64,000 bases of DNA from JBFWUM01 sp050247255 (GTDB taxonomy: Bacteria > Acidobacteriota > Vicinamibacteria > Vicinamibacterales > UBA2999): assembly GCA_050247255.1 (NCBI GenBank), contig JBFWUM010000003.1, positions 72,725 to 136,724 on the forward strand, written 5' to 3'. Under the pieces are notes generated by a model that saw only the letters and a program-made list of their open reading frames with translations, did no database searches and was not told the origin of the DNA. Of this stretch, positions 28,186 through 37,265 are shown one piece after another. Numbering within the stretch: position 1 is the first letter of the stretch; each line of letters begins with the position of its first letter. A program made the position numbers and the translations under genes.

Positions 28186-28186
28186 C

Positions 28187-28234
28187 GGCACCAGGCCCAA
28201 GGCACTAAGCACTAAGCACCAAGCACCAAGCACC
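28187..28234. repeat. AGCACCA/GGCACTA heptamer array before the TolC-like gene
   Basis: GGCACCA, GGCCCAA, GGCACTA, AGCACTA, AGCACCA, AGCACCA, AGCACC: seven units in exact period 7. It fills the gap between the Spy-like stop and ATG 28238, leaving no Shine-Dalgarno motif. No inverted arm was seen here. Confidence 0.9.
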
Positions 28235-28237
28235 GAT

Positions 28238-29947
28238 ATGAAGCATCTTCCCGTCGCCCGCACGTCCGTTCTCTTCGCCGCCGCCCTCGTGGCCGGCGCC
28301 TCGATGGCTTTCGCCCAGGCTGCCCCCGCGCAGTCGGAGCAGTCGCGGCTGGCCGAAATTGCCCGCGTCGCCGCGCAGCAGTTCGAAATCTCGCGTGCGA
28401 ACGTCGACGCCGGGCAGACGCGGCCGGGGGTGGCGACGCCGGACGTCGGTGCCGAGGTCGGGCTGTCGCTCGACGATGCCACGGCGCGCGCGCTCGAGCG
28501 GAACCTCGAGCTCGCGGTGGAGCGGCTCAACCCGCAGACGTTCGACCTGAACATCGCCCGGCTCGAAGCGGCCTACCGGCCGACGCTCACCTCGCTCTTC
28601 GGCAAGAACTCGCGGCTGCAGCCGCCAACCAGCACGCTCAACGGCGGCTTCATCGTCGACAACGACCAGACGATCTACAACACCGGCGTGACGCAGGCGC
28701 TGAAGTGGACCGGGACCGACGTCACGTTCGCGTTCAACAACAACCGGCAGGTCACCAACAACCGGAACGCCAACTTCAACCCGGCCTACAACAACTCGTT
28801 CGCGCTGACGGCGGTGCAGCCGCTGCTGCGCGGCTTCCGCATCGACGGCACGCGGCAGCAGCTCGCCGTCACCGCCATCAACCGCGACATCTCGGAAGTG
28901 CAGCTGCGCGGCACCATCGCCACGACGATGTCCGCGGTGCGCAACGCCTACTGGGAACTGCTCTACGCCATCGAGGCGGTGGGCGTGGCCCGCGGCTCGC
29001 TCGAACTGGCCGAGAAGCTGGTGGACGACAACCGCGCCCGCGTCGAAGTCGGCACCATGGCGCCGCTCGACGTCGTGCAGGCCGAAGCGGAAGCGGCGAC
29101 GCGCCGCCAGGCGCTGGCGCAGGCGGAGGCGACGTGGCGCACGGCGGAGCTCGCGCTCAAGCGGCTGATCGTCAACGGCACCGAGGACCCGCTGTGGCGC
29201 GCCTCGATCAACCCCACCGATCGTCCGGCGTTCGAGCCGATTGCGCTCGACGTGGAAGGGGCGGTGCGCAAGGCGCTCGAGGAGCGCACCGACCTGGCGC
29301 AGGGTCGCCGCACGATCGAGGCCAACGACATCACGCTGCGCTTCATGCGCAACCAGACGCTGCCGCTGCTCGACCTGCAGGCGCAGTACGGGGCCGCCGG
29401 CCTCGGCGGCACGCAGTTCCAGCGCAGCGGCGGCGGCGGCATCACGAGCGAGATCATCGGCACCATTCCGGGCGGCTACGCCGACGCGTTCCGCAACCTG
29501 CGCAACCTCGATTACCCGAACTGGAACTTCCAGCTGAACCTGAGTTACCCGCTCGGCGGCAGCGCGGCGCAGGCCTCGCTGGCCCGCGCCCGCGTGCAGC
29601 GCAACCAGTCGGCGGCGCAGCTGCGGGCGATGGAGCTGCAGGTGGCGACCGAGGTGACCAACGCGGCGCTGCAGGTTGAGAACAGCCTGAAGCGCTACGA
29701 GGCGGCGACCGCCGCGCGCTCGCTCGCGCAGACCCGGCTCGAGGCCGAGCAGAGCCGCTTCGACGTCGGCCTCTCGACCAACTTCTTCGTGGTGCAGGCG
29801 CAGCGCGACCTCGCCACGGCGCAGAACACGGAGCTGCGCGCGCTGCTCGATTACCGCCGCGCGCTGGTCGACTTCCAGCGCGTGCAGGAGGCGCCGGCCA
29901 ATCGCGGCGGCGGCATCACCACCGTGCAGGCGCAGGGCGGCAATTAG
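28238..29947 (+). CDS. TolC-like outer-membrane efflux protein
   Basis: 569 residues, signal peptide MKHLPVARTSVLFAAALVAGASMAFAQ. Two OEP-type repeats follow, rich in helical coiled coil and Asn/Gln beta segments (AYWELLYAIEAVGVARGSLELAEKLVDDNRARVEVGTMAPLDVVQAEAEAATR; later RLEAEQSRFDVGLSTNFFVVQAQRDLATAQ). TolC trimers form the outer-membrane channel of tripartite pumps. It is about 80-100 residues longer than E. coli TolC, mainly in the N-terminal region. It is the first gene of the tripartite set with the adaptor and pump that follow. Confidence 0.93.
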   Translation: MKHLPVARTSVLFAAALVAGASMAFAQAAPAQSEQSRLAEIARVAAQQFEISRANVDAGQTRPGVATPDVGAEVGLSLDDATARALERNLELAVERLNPQTFDLNIARLEAAYRPTLTSLFGKNSRLQPPTSTLNGGFIVDNDQTIYNTGVTQALKWTGTDVTFAFNNNRQVTNNRNANFNPAYNNSFALTAVQPLLRGFRIDGTRQQLAVTAINRDISEVQLRGTIATTMSAVRNAYWELLYAIEAVGVARGSLELAEKLVDDNRARVEVGTMAPLDVVQAEAEAATRRQALAQAEATWRTAELALKRLIVNGTEDPLWRASINPTDRPAFEPIALDVEGAVRKALEERTDLAQGRRTIEANDITLRFMRNQTLPLLDLQAQYGAAGLGGTQFQRSGGGGITSEIIGTIPGGYADAFRNLRNLDYPNWNFQLNLSYPLGGSAAQASLARARVQRNQSAAQLRAMELQVATEVTNAALQVENSLKRYEAATAARSLAQTRLEAEQSRFDVGLSTNFFVVQAQRDLATAQNTELRALLDYRRALVDFQRVQEAPANRGGGITTVQAQGGN

Positions 29948-29995
29948 CACGCGGTTTTTAGCGAAGGACAGAGACGGTTTTCTGACACGGCATTC

Positions 29996-31333
29996 ATGAA
30001 AAAACTGGTCATCATCGCGGTTGTCGCGGTCGCCGCCCTGGCAGGCGTCGCGTTCTATTCGGGCATGTTCGGCGGTAACGACGCGGCCAACGCGCAGGCG
30101 CCCGGCGGCGGCTTTGGCGGTGGCGGCGGCTTCGCCGGCGGTGGCCGGGGCGGCGGCGGCGGCCGTTTCGGCGGCGGGCCGATGACCGTCGAAGTCGGCA
30201 CCGTGCACCAGGCCGAGATGTCGCAGCAGCTGGTCGTCGTCGGCAACCTGATTGGCGACGCGACGGTGTCGGTGGTGCCGCGCACCGCCGGCCGCCTGCA
30301 GGACGTCTTCGTGCGGCTCGGCGACAGCGTGTCGATGGGCCAGCGCATCGCCAAGATCGAGGACCAGGAGATCGTCGAGCAGGTGCGGCAGGCCGAGGCC
30401 GCCTTCGAGGTGTCGCGCGCGACCATCCGCCAGCGCGAGGCCGACCTCGCCCTGGCCCTGACCAACGTCGAGCGCTCGCGCAACCTGTTCCAGCGGCAGC
30501 TGCTGCCGAAGCAGACGCTCGACGACAACGAGGCGCGCTACCAGGCGGCGGTCGCCCAGCTCGATCTCGCGCGGGCGCAGAACACGCAGTCGCAGGCGCG
30601 GCTCGACGAGCTGAAGATCAACCTCGGCAACACCAGCATCGTGTCGCCGGTCGACGGCTTCGTCGCCCGCCGCGCCGCCGACCCGGGCGCCTTCGTCTCG
30701 CAGAATGCCCCGGTCGTCGACGTCGTCGACATCCGGCGGGTGCGCCTGATCGTCAACGTCGTCGAGAAAGACCTGCGCCAGGTGCAGGATGGCGATTCCG
30801 CGGCGGTCAACGTCGATGCCTTCCCCGGCGAGACCTTCACCGGGCGCATTGCGCGCGTCGCCCCGGTGCTCGACCCGTCGACGCGCACGGCGCCGATCGA
30901 GATCGAGATCCCGAACCCCGGCTACCGGCTGAAGCCGGGCATGTATGCGCGCGTGAACATCACGACCGACGACCGCCGTCAGGCGCTCGTGGTCCCGAAC
31001 AACGCCGTCGTCGACTTGAACGGGCGCCGCGGCGTCTTCCTGGCGACCGACGAAGGGCGCGCGTCGTTCCGCGCGGTCCGCGTCGGCATCGAGGACGAGG
31101 CCAACGCCGAAATCCTCGAGGGGGTCGCCGAGGGCGATCGCGTGATCACGACCGGCTCGGCGGCGCTGACCGACGGGGCGGCGTTCGTCATTGCCGGCCA
31201 GGCGGGGGGCGAGAACGGCGCGGCCGCGGCCGGCGGCGACGGACGCAACGGCGGGCGGGCCGGCAACGACGGCAACGGTGGCGGCGGGCGCCGCGGCGGC
31301 CGTCGCGGCGGGCAGGCGCCGGCGGGCAACTGA
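29996..31333 (+). CDS. RND efflux membrane-fusion (periplasmic adaptor) protein
   Basis: 445 residues with an N-terminal membrane anchor or signal (KKLVIIAVVAVAALAGVAFYSGMF). It has the HlyD/AcrA adaptor order: lipoyl half, coiled-coil hairpin (about 135-205), second lipoyl half with SPVDGFVARRAADPGAFVS, then beta-barrel (VNVDAFPGETFTGRIARVAPVLDPSTRTAPIEIEIPN). Odd features are two long Gly-rich tracts, one right after the anchor (residues ~35-61) and one at the C-terminus (Gly/Arg/Asn). It links the TolC-like channel and the RND pump. Confidence 0.93.
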   Translation: MKKLVIIAVVAVAALAGVAFYSGMFGGNDAANAQAPGGGFGGGGGFAGGGRGGGGGRFGGGPMTVEVGTVHQAEMSQQLVVVGNLIGDATVSVVPRTAGRLQDVFVRLGDSVSMGQRIAKIEDQEIVEQVRQAEAAFEVSRATIRQREADLALALTNVERSRNLFQRQLLPKQTLDDNEARYQAAVAQLDLARAQNTQSQARLDELKINLGNTSIVSPVDGFVARRAADPGAFVSQNAPVVDVVDIRRVRLIVNVVEKDLRQVQDGDSAAVNVDAFPGETFTGRIARVAPVLDPSTRTAPIEIEIPNPGYRLKPGMYARVNITTDDRRQALVVPNNAVVDLNGRRGVFLATDEGRASFRAVRVGIEDEANAEILEGVAEGDRVITTGSAALTDGAAFVIAGQAGGENGAAAAGGDGRNGGRAGNDGNGGGGRRGGRRGGQAPAGN

Positions 31334-31381
31334 GTCCTAATCCCGGGTAACCACGCACTACTCACACGACAGAGAGCAGAG

Positions 31382-34300
31382 ATGAGCATTCCTCGCATAG
31401 CCATTGAACGGCCGGTCACGATGTTCATGCTCAGCGCGATCGTGGTGCTGCTGGGCACCATCGCGCTGCTCCGGCTGCCGGTGGACCTGATGCCGGAGAT
31501 TCAGCAGCCGACGATCTCGGTGAGCGTGAACTACACCGGTGTCGGCCCGCTCGAGATGGAGGAGCTGGTCACCAGACCGATCGAGCAGGCGGTCAGCGCC
31601 GTCGCCGGACTGCGCCAGGTCAACTCCACGTCGTCGGAAGGTCGCTCGATCGTGCGTCTCAGCTTCAACTGGGGCACCGACATGAGCGAGGCGGTCGACG
31701 ACGTCCGGACACGCCTCGACCGCATCCGCGGCCGCCTGCCCGAGGAGGCGGACCCGGCGACCATCTTCAAGGCCGACTCGAACGCGCAGCCGATCATCAA
31801 CCTCGGCGTCGAGGGCGACTTCGACCCGGTGACGCTGCGCGAGATCGCGCAGAACGAGCTGTCGCCCCGCCTCGAGCGCGTGCCCGGCGTGGCCGCGGTG
31901 CAGGTCAACGGCGGCCTGCGCCGGCAGATCCACATCGAGCTGTCGCGCGAGAAGATCACCGCGCTCAACCTCTCGGTCAACCAGGTCGTGCAGATGCTGC
32001 GGACCGAGAACCAGAACACGCCGCTCGGCGAGGTCAGCCAGGGCGACGCCACCTACCTGGTGCGCAGCCAGGGGCAGTTCGAGAGCCTCGACGACATCCG
32101 TAACCTGGTGGTCATGACCCGGCAGGGGGTGCCGGTCTACGTCCGCGACATCGCCGAGGTCGTCGATTCCACCGAGGACCGCCGGCAGTTCCTGCGGATC
32201 AACGGCCGTCCCGGCATCCGCATGAGCGTCACCAAGCAGGTCGGCGAGAACACGGTCGCCGTCGCCCAGGGCATCAAGGACGAAATGGACCGGATCAACC
32301 GCGAGGTGCCCGGCGTCAGCCTGCTCGTCACGAACGATTCGTCGACATTCATCGAGCGCGCCATCCTCAACGTGCAGGAGCACGCGATGATCGGCGGCAT
32401 CCTCGTCGTGCTGATCATCTTCGCGTTCCTGCGCGACTTCCGTTCGACGATTATCGTCAGCATCTCGATCCCGGTGTCGGTGATCGGCACGTTCGCGCTG
32501 CTCTACTTCGGCGGCTACACGCTGAACACCATGACCTTCGGCGGCCTGGCACTCGGCATCGGCATGGTCGTCGACGCCGCCATCGTCGTGCTCGAGAACA
32601 CACACCGGCACCTGCACATGGGCAAGGACCGGATGACGGCGGCCATCGAGGGCAGCGAGGAGGTCTGGTCGGCCATTCTGGCGTCGACGCTGACCCACAT
32701 CGCCGTGTTCCTGCCGCTGCTGTTCCTGTCGGGCACGGCCAGCATCATGTTCGGGCAGCTCTCGGTCGTCGTCATGTTCTCGCTGGCGATGTCGCTGTTC
32801 GTCGCCGTGACGATCGTGCCGGTGCTCTGCGCCTACTGGCTGAAGACGCCGGAGGAGGAAGCGCAGCGCTCGGGCGTCCTCGGCGCGATGTTCAACGCCA
32901 GCGAGCGGTTCCTGAACTGGATGGACGAGTCGTACCGCCGCACCATCCACTGGGCGCTGGCGCATCGGCCCACGGTCATCGGCGGCGCCGCCGCGGTGAC
33001 GGTGCTCGCTGCCCTGCTCTACCCGACGATCGGCGTCGAGCTGCTGCCGCAGACCGACGAGGGCGAGGTCAACGTCAACGCGCAGCTCCCCGTCGGCACG
33101 CGCATCGAGCGCACCGAGGCGGTGATGCTGCAGCTCGAGGAGATGGTCAAACAGGCGGTCCCCGAGGCCACCACGATCATCACCAACGGCGGCGGCGGCG
33201 GTGGCGGCCCGTTCGGCGGCGGCCAGAGCAACCGCGGCCAGATGAACATCAAGCTGGTGCCGCGCGACGAGCGCACCCGCACCAACGACGAGATCGCGCA
33301 GGACCTGCGCCGGCGGCTGACCGGCCTGCCGGGCGTCGTCGTCCGCGCCAATCCCGCCGGCGGCAACTTCCAGCTGAACAACCTGCTGGGCGGCGGCGGC
33401 GGCGACGGCCGTCTCGCCCTCGAGATCCGCGGCTTCGACCTCGACGACCAGCGCCGGCTGACCGAGGAGGCCGAGGCGCTGATGCGCGATACCCCCGGCG
33501 TCGCCGACGTCCGCCAGGCGGTGGATGCGGGCCGGCCGGAAATCGCCATCCGCGTCGACCGGCCGAAGGCCGCCATGCTCGGCATGACCGTGCAGAACGT
33601 CGCCTCGACCATCCAGACCAACGTGCAGGGGACGACGGCCGCACAGTTCCGCGATCGCGGCAACGAGTACCCGATCATCGTCCGGCTGCGCGAGCAGGAT
33701 CGCGGCGCCATCTCGGACATCGGCGACGTGCTCGTCGGCACGCCGGGCGGCCAGGTCGTGCCGGCGCGCAACCTGCTGGCCATCGGCCGCGCCACCGGCC
33801 CGACGCAGATCGACCGCAAGAACATGGAGCGCGTCACCCGCGTCAACGCCGAGATCGAAGTGCCGCTCAGCGAGGCGGTCGAAGCGGTCCAGGCGCGCGT
33901 GCCGGAGCTGCGGATTCCGCCCGACTTCTCGGTCGGCTTCGGCGCCGAGGTCGAGGAGCAGGCGCAGGCGTTCCAGCAGCTGCTGCTGGTGCTCGTCCTC
34001 GCCGTGCTGCTGGTCTACGCGGTGATGGCGTCGCAGTACGAGTCGCTGCGCGACCCGTTCATCATCATGTTCTCGATCCCGGTGGCGGCCATCGGCATCG
34101 TGGTGGCGCTGCTCGTCACCAACACCGCATTCAGCATGCAGGCCTACATCGGCGTCATCATGCTGGCCGGCATCGTCGTCAGCAACGCCATCCTGCTGGT
34201 CGATTACATCAACACGCTGCGCAAGCGCGACGGCCTGCCCCTGCGCGAGGCGGTGGAGATCGGCGGCCGCACCCGCCTGCGCCCGATTCTGATGACCGCC

Positions 34301-34504
34301 ATCGCGACCATGCTGGGCCTGGTGCCGATGGCCATCGGCTTCGGCGAGGGCGGCGAGCTGCAGGCGCCGCTCGCCCGCGTCGTCATCGGCGGCCTGCTCG
34401 CCTCGACGCTGGTGACCCTGGTCCTCGTGCCGGCGGTCTACACGCTGTTCGAGGAAGGCTGGGCCGGACTCTGGCGGAAGAAGGCGGCCGGCGAGGCGCA
34501 TTAG
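31382..34504 (+). CDS. RND-family efflux pump (AcrB/MdtB-like, HAE type)
   Basis: 1040 residues, full length for the family. Inner-membrane proton-driven pump with two halves of six helices: IAIERPVTMFMLSAIVVLLGT opens the first, and FVAVTIVPVLCAYW and GVIMLAGIVVSNAILLVDYIN are typical. The TM4 proton-relay region GGLALGIGMVVDAAIVVLENTHRHL is intact. A poly-Gly insertion lies in the second periplasmic half (near residue 602, NGGGGGGGPFGGGQ) and another near 670 (LLGGGGGDGR). The substrate is unknown. A strong terminator follows. Confidence 0.95.
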   Translation: MSIPRIAIERPVTMFMLSAIVVLLGTIALLRLPVDLMPEIQQPTISVSVNYTGVGPLEMEELVTRPIEQAVSAVAGLRQVNSTSSEGRSIVRLSFNWGTDMSEAVDDVRTRLDRIRGRLPEEADPATIFKADSNAQPIINLGVEGDFDPVTLREIAQNELSPRLERVPGVAAVQVNGGLRRQIHIELSREKITALNLSVNQVVQMLRTENQNTPLGEVSQGDATYLVRSQGQFESLDDIRNLVVMTRQGVPVYVRDIAEVVDSTEDRRQFLRINGRPGIRMSVTKQVGENTVAVAQGIKDEMDRINREVPGVSLLVTNDSSTFIERAILNVQEHAMIGGILVVLIIFAFLRDFRSTIIVSISIPVSVIGTFALLYFGGYTLNTMTFGGLALGIGMVVDAAIVVLENTHRHLHMGKDRMTAAIEGSEEVWSAILASTLTHIAVFLPLLFLSGTASIMFGQLSVVVMFSLAMSLFVAVTIVPVLCAYWLKTPEEEAQRSGVLGAMFNASERFLNWMDESYRRTIHWALAHRPTVIGGAAAVTVLAALLYPTIGVELLPQTDEGEVNVNAQLPVGTRIERTEAVMLQLEEMVKQAVPEATTIITNGGGGGGGPFGGGQSNRGQMNIKLVPRDERTRTNDEIAQDLRRRLTGLPGVVVRANPAGGNFQLNNLLGGGGGDGRLALEIRGFDLDDQRRLTEEAEALMRDTPGVADVRQAVDAGRPEIAIRVDRPKAAMLGMTVQNVASTIQTNVQGTTAAQFRDRGNEYPIIVRLREQDRGAISDIGDVLVGTPGGQVVPARNLLAIGRATGPTQIDRKNMERVTRVNAEIEVPLSEAVEAVQARVPELRIPPDFSVGFGAEVEEQAQAFQQLLLVLVLAVLLVYAVMASQYESLRDPFIIMFSIPVAAIGIVVALLVTNTAFSMQAYIGVIMLAGIVVSNAILLVDYINTLRKRDGLPLREAVEIGGRTRLRPILMTAIATMLGLVPMAIGFGEGGELQAPLARVVIGGLLASTLVTLVLVPAVYTLFEEGWAGLWRKKAAGEAH

Positions 34505-34525
34505 TCCTCGTCGCCGTTGAGATGT

Positions 34526-34556
34526 GGGGGCCGGCTCCAGCCGGCCCCCTTTTTTT
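34526..34556 (+). terminator. Intrinsic terminator of the efflux operon, built from a REP-like palindrome
   Basis: GGGGGCCGGCT - CC - AGCCGGCCCCC (11-bp perfect stem, 34526-34549) followed by seven T. The stem and its TGTGGGGG head match the REP-like units at 13407-13430 and 36283-36310. Confidence 0.92.
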
Positions 34557-34909
34557 GTACCTGTACCCGTGGTGTCCGGCTTCCCTGGGCGCCGAAGCGC
34601 AGCGCGCGAAGGCGGCAGCCGAACTTCCGTGTCGCCCCGCCGGCGCGGGCGCGGCGACCGGGCGGCCACCGCGACAGCACGCCGGGAAACCGCGCGTAGC
34701 TCGTACCCTTCCGATTGACGCGTCGACTAGGAAATGACTCGATGCGGCATCCGACACACGGCTCAAAGCGTTCCCGCTGACTCGCGGCAACTCGAACGCG
34801 CTGGGAGAAAGTCGCCGCGATGAATCGCTACACGCGCTTTCCCGCCGCGCGGTGAGTCGGCGTGCGTCGCAAGGTGGCCGCCCGCTCGCCGCGCCCGCAC
34901 CGGCGAAGG
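34557..34909. other. Non-coding gap between efflux operon and DUF3667 gene
   Basis: About 350 bases with no gene I can support. Short open frames on both strands lack family features and start signals. Base composition is slightly less GC-rich in the middle (about 34700-34830). It may hold gene remnants; I see no RNA gene. Confidence 0.5.
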
Positions 34910-35668
34910 TCAGAGAAACGATGCGGTGGCGACGAGTCCGATGGCCGTGACAATGAAGATGCCGTAAAAGAACGCCACCGCGAGTGCACGACCTGCCGCA
35001 CCGGTCCAGGTCGTTCGATAGGCGAATCGGATGGCGAGACCAAGGTAGGTCACGCCCAGAATGATTCGCGTGTTCTGCATGGCGTTGGCGACGTCACGCC
35101 GGGCCAGCTCCGGCAGCATGGTCAACGCTCCGAACATGAAGTAGGCGGCATGGACGTGCAGCGCGAACCACAGATGCTCAGGAAAAGTCCGTTTCGATCG
35201 ATGCGTCACCGCCATCACCAACCACGCGCACAGCGGGACAAGGACGAACATCGTTCGGGGCACGGCTTCCGTCATCGCCGCCTGAAGCCGCACTTCGGGG
35301 TCGACAACACCACCTTCGATGAACTCGGCGCGGTCTTCGTCAGAGAAGACGGGCTGCGAAGAAATGAGCGCCGATACCGCGAAGAAGACGACGCTGCAGA
35401 TCAGATACAGGCGAAGCGGAGACAGGTACCGGGTGCGGCGACCGGCCAGATACTCGACTGTCAACGCGCCGGGCCGCGTCAGCAGCAGGCGCATCGACGA
35501 CGGGAACTTCCCATCGAGGTGCAGCAACTCGTGGACAAGTTCTCGGACGACGTCCTGGAACGTCGGCCCGAGCGGAGTCGCCTTCTGGCCGCACTCAGAA
35601 CAAAACGGCCCGCTGATCTCGGCCCCGCAGTTCAGACATTCCGCTGGGTCACTGGCGACACCCGCCAT
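34910..35668 (-). CDS. DUF3667 membrane protein with N-terminal zinc ribbon
   Basis: 252 residues from ATG 35668. A four-cysteine ribbon (CLNCGAEISGPFCSECGQK, residues ~11-29) leads into a helix VVRELVHELLHLDGKFPSSMRLLLTRPGALTVEYLAGRRTRYLSPLRLYLI, the hallmark of DUF3667, and then four to five membrane helices. The function of the family is unknown. It lies just after the SRPBCC gene on the same strand. Starts further upstream (35710) exist but add nothing conserved. Confidence 0.88.
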   Translation of the reverse strand: MAGVASDPAECLNCGAEISGPFCSECGQKATPLGPTFQDVVRELVHELLHLDGKFPSSMRLLLTRPGALTVEYLAGRRTRYLSPLRLYLICSVVFFAVSALISSQPVFSDEDRAEFIEGGVVDPEVRLQAAMTEAVPRTMFVLVPLCAWLVMAVTHRSKRTFPEHLWFALHVHAAYFMFGALTMLPELARRDVANAMQNTRIILGVTYLGLAIRFAYRTTWTGAAGRALAVAFFYGIFIVTAIGLVATASFL

Positions 35669-35719
35669 CGGCACGCTCCTGTACGGGGGCGATGGTATCG
35701 CACCGGCCACGCAGGCGCC

Positions 35720-36172
35720 TCACTGCTCGGCCAGCTCCTTCAGCTTCGCCAGCGCCTTCGGCCACATACCCTCGAACATCGTCCGGTGCTCCTCGTCGAT
35801 ATCCATGTCGATGAGCACTTCGGTACGGCCGTCCTTCTCCCTGAAGGTGTAGTTCTCGAAGGCCGGCGCCCACGCCTTCACCGCAGCGCTGGTCGTGTCT
35901 TCCTTGCCGTCCTGAATGACACCCAGGTGTTGAATCGACATGTGTTCCAATGGCCGGTTTATCTTGATCTGGCTCACCATGCCGCCGAGCCTGCCGTCCT
36001 CACCCGGACCCAGAAAGCGGATCCGGCTCCCCTCGCTCCAGTCGCCCTCGAACCATGAGCCCTTCGGATTGAAGGCGCTGGTCCATTCACGATAGGTGGA
36101 GTCCTGGAACATCGTGTCCCACACCTTCTGCTTCGGTGCGTCGATCGTGGTCGAGAAGTGCAGCTTCTCCAT
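35720..36172 (-). CDS. SRPBCC / AHSA1-type ligand-binding protein
   Basis: 150 residues, ATG 36172. Opens KLHFSTTIDAPKQKVWDTMFQDSTYREWTSAFNPKGSWFEGDW, the helix-grip start of SRPBCC (START-like) proteins of the AHSA1/polyketide-cyclase group, and ends with the long C-terminal helix (FEGMWPKALAKLKELAEQ). Such proteins bind hydrophobic ligands or act as small enzymes; the ligand is unknown. It may be co-transcribed with the DUF3667 gene. Confidence 0.88.
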   Translation of the reverse strand: MEKLHFSTTIDAPKQKVWDTMFQDSTYREWTSAFNPKGSWFEGDWSEGSRIRFLGPGEDGRLGGMVSQIKINRPLEHMSIQHLGVIQDGKEDTTSAAVKAWAPAFENYTFREKDGRTEVLIDMDIDEEHRTMFEGMWPKALAKLKELAEQ

Positions 36173-36282
36173 AGAGTCCTTTCCCCGGAATCCGCCTGTT
36201 GGAATACAACGGAATGGCGCTCAGGGTGAAGTCGGCCAGCAGGCGCGCTATCGGGCGGAGGTCCGACTGAAACTGGACGAGA

Positions 36283-36310
36283 GGGCCGGCCCAAGCCGGC
36301 CCCCACGCAC
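36283..36310 (-). repeat. REP-like palindrome after folK
   Basis: Minus strand: CGTGCGTGGG head, then GGGCCGGC - TTGG - GCCGGCCC. It starts a few bases after the folK stop codon. No U-run, so a poor terminator by itself. Confidence 0.75.
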
Positions 36311-36315
36311 GAACG

Positions 36316-36774
36316 TTACGCCGGGAGGCGTTGCTTCAGGGCAGCCACGCTGACGCCGGTGACGGGGTCGATCCAGTCCGCCGCGATCTCGGTGAGGGGG
36401 TCGAGCACGAAGGCCCGCTCGCGGAAGCGCGGGTGCGGGACGATGAGGCCGGGTTCGTCGATGACGCGGTCGGCGTAGAGGATCAGGTCGAGGTCGAGCG
36501 TGCGCGGGGCGTTGACGTAGGGACGCTCGCGGCCGAACTGCTGCTCGATGGCCTGCAGCGCCTCGAGCAGGGCGCGCGGCGCATGCGCGGTCTCCCCGAC
36601 CGCGGCCGCGTTCAGGTAAGGCGCCTGCGATGAGGGAACGCCTACCGGCTCGGTGTCGTGGAACGAAGATGCACGGAGGTTGGTGAGAAGGGCGCCGAGC
36701 GCGTCGAGCGCCCGGCGCAGGGTGGTCTCGCGGTCGCCGAGGTTGCTGCCGAGGGCGACGGCTACTCGAGCCAC
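36316..36774 (-). CDS. folK: 2-amino-4-hydroxy-6-hydroxymethyldihydropteridine pyrophosphokinase (HPPK)
   Basis: 152 residues. Transfers pyrophosphate from ATP to the pterin in folate synthesis. Motifs: ALGSNLGDRETTLRRALDAL at the start, SSFHDTEPVG, YLNAAAVGET, and the signature RPYVNAPRTLDLDLILYAD followed by VPHPRFRERAFVL. The start overlaps the end of the upstream helical protein gene by 13 bases, so it is the third gene of a dksA-like / helical protein / folK run. Confidence 0.95.
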   Translation of the reverse strand: MARVAVALGSNLGDRETTLRRALDALGALLTNLRASSFHDTEPVGVPSSQAPYLNAAAVGETAHAPRALLEALQAIEQQFGRERPYVNAPRTLDLDLILYADRVIDEPGLIVPHPRFRERAFVLDPLTEIAADWIDPVTGVSVAALKQRLPA

Positions 36775-37265
36775 CGCGTCGGCAGGACGCCGCCCTGGCG
36801 CGGCACGCCGCCGGTCCGCTTGCCGAGCAGGTCCTCGAAGCCGGCCGCGCCCTGCTCGAACAGGCGCTTGTGCTCCATCGACTCACCGAGCACGACGTTC
36901 AGCATGATGCGATGGCGGGCGTGCGTCATCGCCGCCACCCGCGGCGTCCACCGCTCGACGAAGCTGCCCAGCTCGCGGGCGTCCTCCTCGAGGATGCCGC
37001 GGTAGACAGCCGTCTCGACCTTCTTCGTCTTTCCCACGCTCGGCGTGGGGTACTCGCGCGCCGGCGACGGCAGCGGCGCGGCAAACTCGGACAGCGCATC
37101 GATCAGCCACTTGAGGTGCGTTTCCTCGCGGTTGATGACGTACTGATACGTGTTGTTCAGGTCGTAGTGGGCAACGACCACCGCCGACGCCTCGTGGCGC
37201 TTGACCAGGGCCAGGCGTTCCGCGGCGAACTCGGTGAGCAGGGGCTGCAGGTCTGACTGCTTCAT
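36762..37265 (-). CDS. Helical protein of unknown function (possible ferritin-like fold)
   Basis: 167 residues. It is mostly amphipathic helix, with spaced Glu/His residues (NREETHLKWLIDALSEF, EEDARELGSFVERWTPRVAAM, ESMEHKRLFEQG) that recall ferritin-like metal-binding bundles, but I cannot assign a family. A linker with APLPSPAREYPTPSVG divides the bundle. Its ATG overlaps the stop of the DksA-like gene (ATGA), and its end overlaps folK, so it belongs to a tightly coupled operon. Confidence 0.7.
   Translation of the reverse strand: MKQSDLQPLLTEFAAERLALVKRHEASAVVVAHYDLNNTYQYVINREETHLKWLIDALSEFAAPLPSPAREYPTPSVGKTKKVETAVYRGILEEDARELGSFVERWTPRVAAMTHARHRIMLNVVLGESMEHKRLFEQGAAGFEDLLGKRTGGVPRQGGVLPTRWLE

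Noticed and set aside
31358..34669. Open frame of about 1100 codons antisense to the RND pump
   Set aside because: The sense strand encodes a full-length RND pump with all family motifs. The antisense product is low-complexity (Asp/His/Arg/Val) and has no recognised domain.
34557..34909. Short open frames in the gap after the efflux operon
   Set aside because: They overlap each other in several frames, have no ribosome-binding site or family feature, and codon use does not favour any one.
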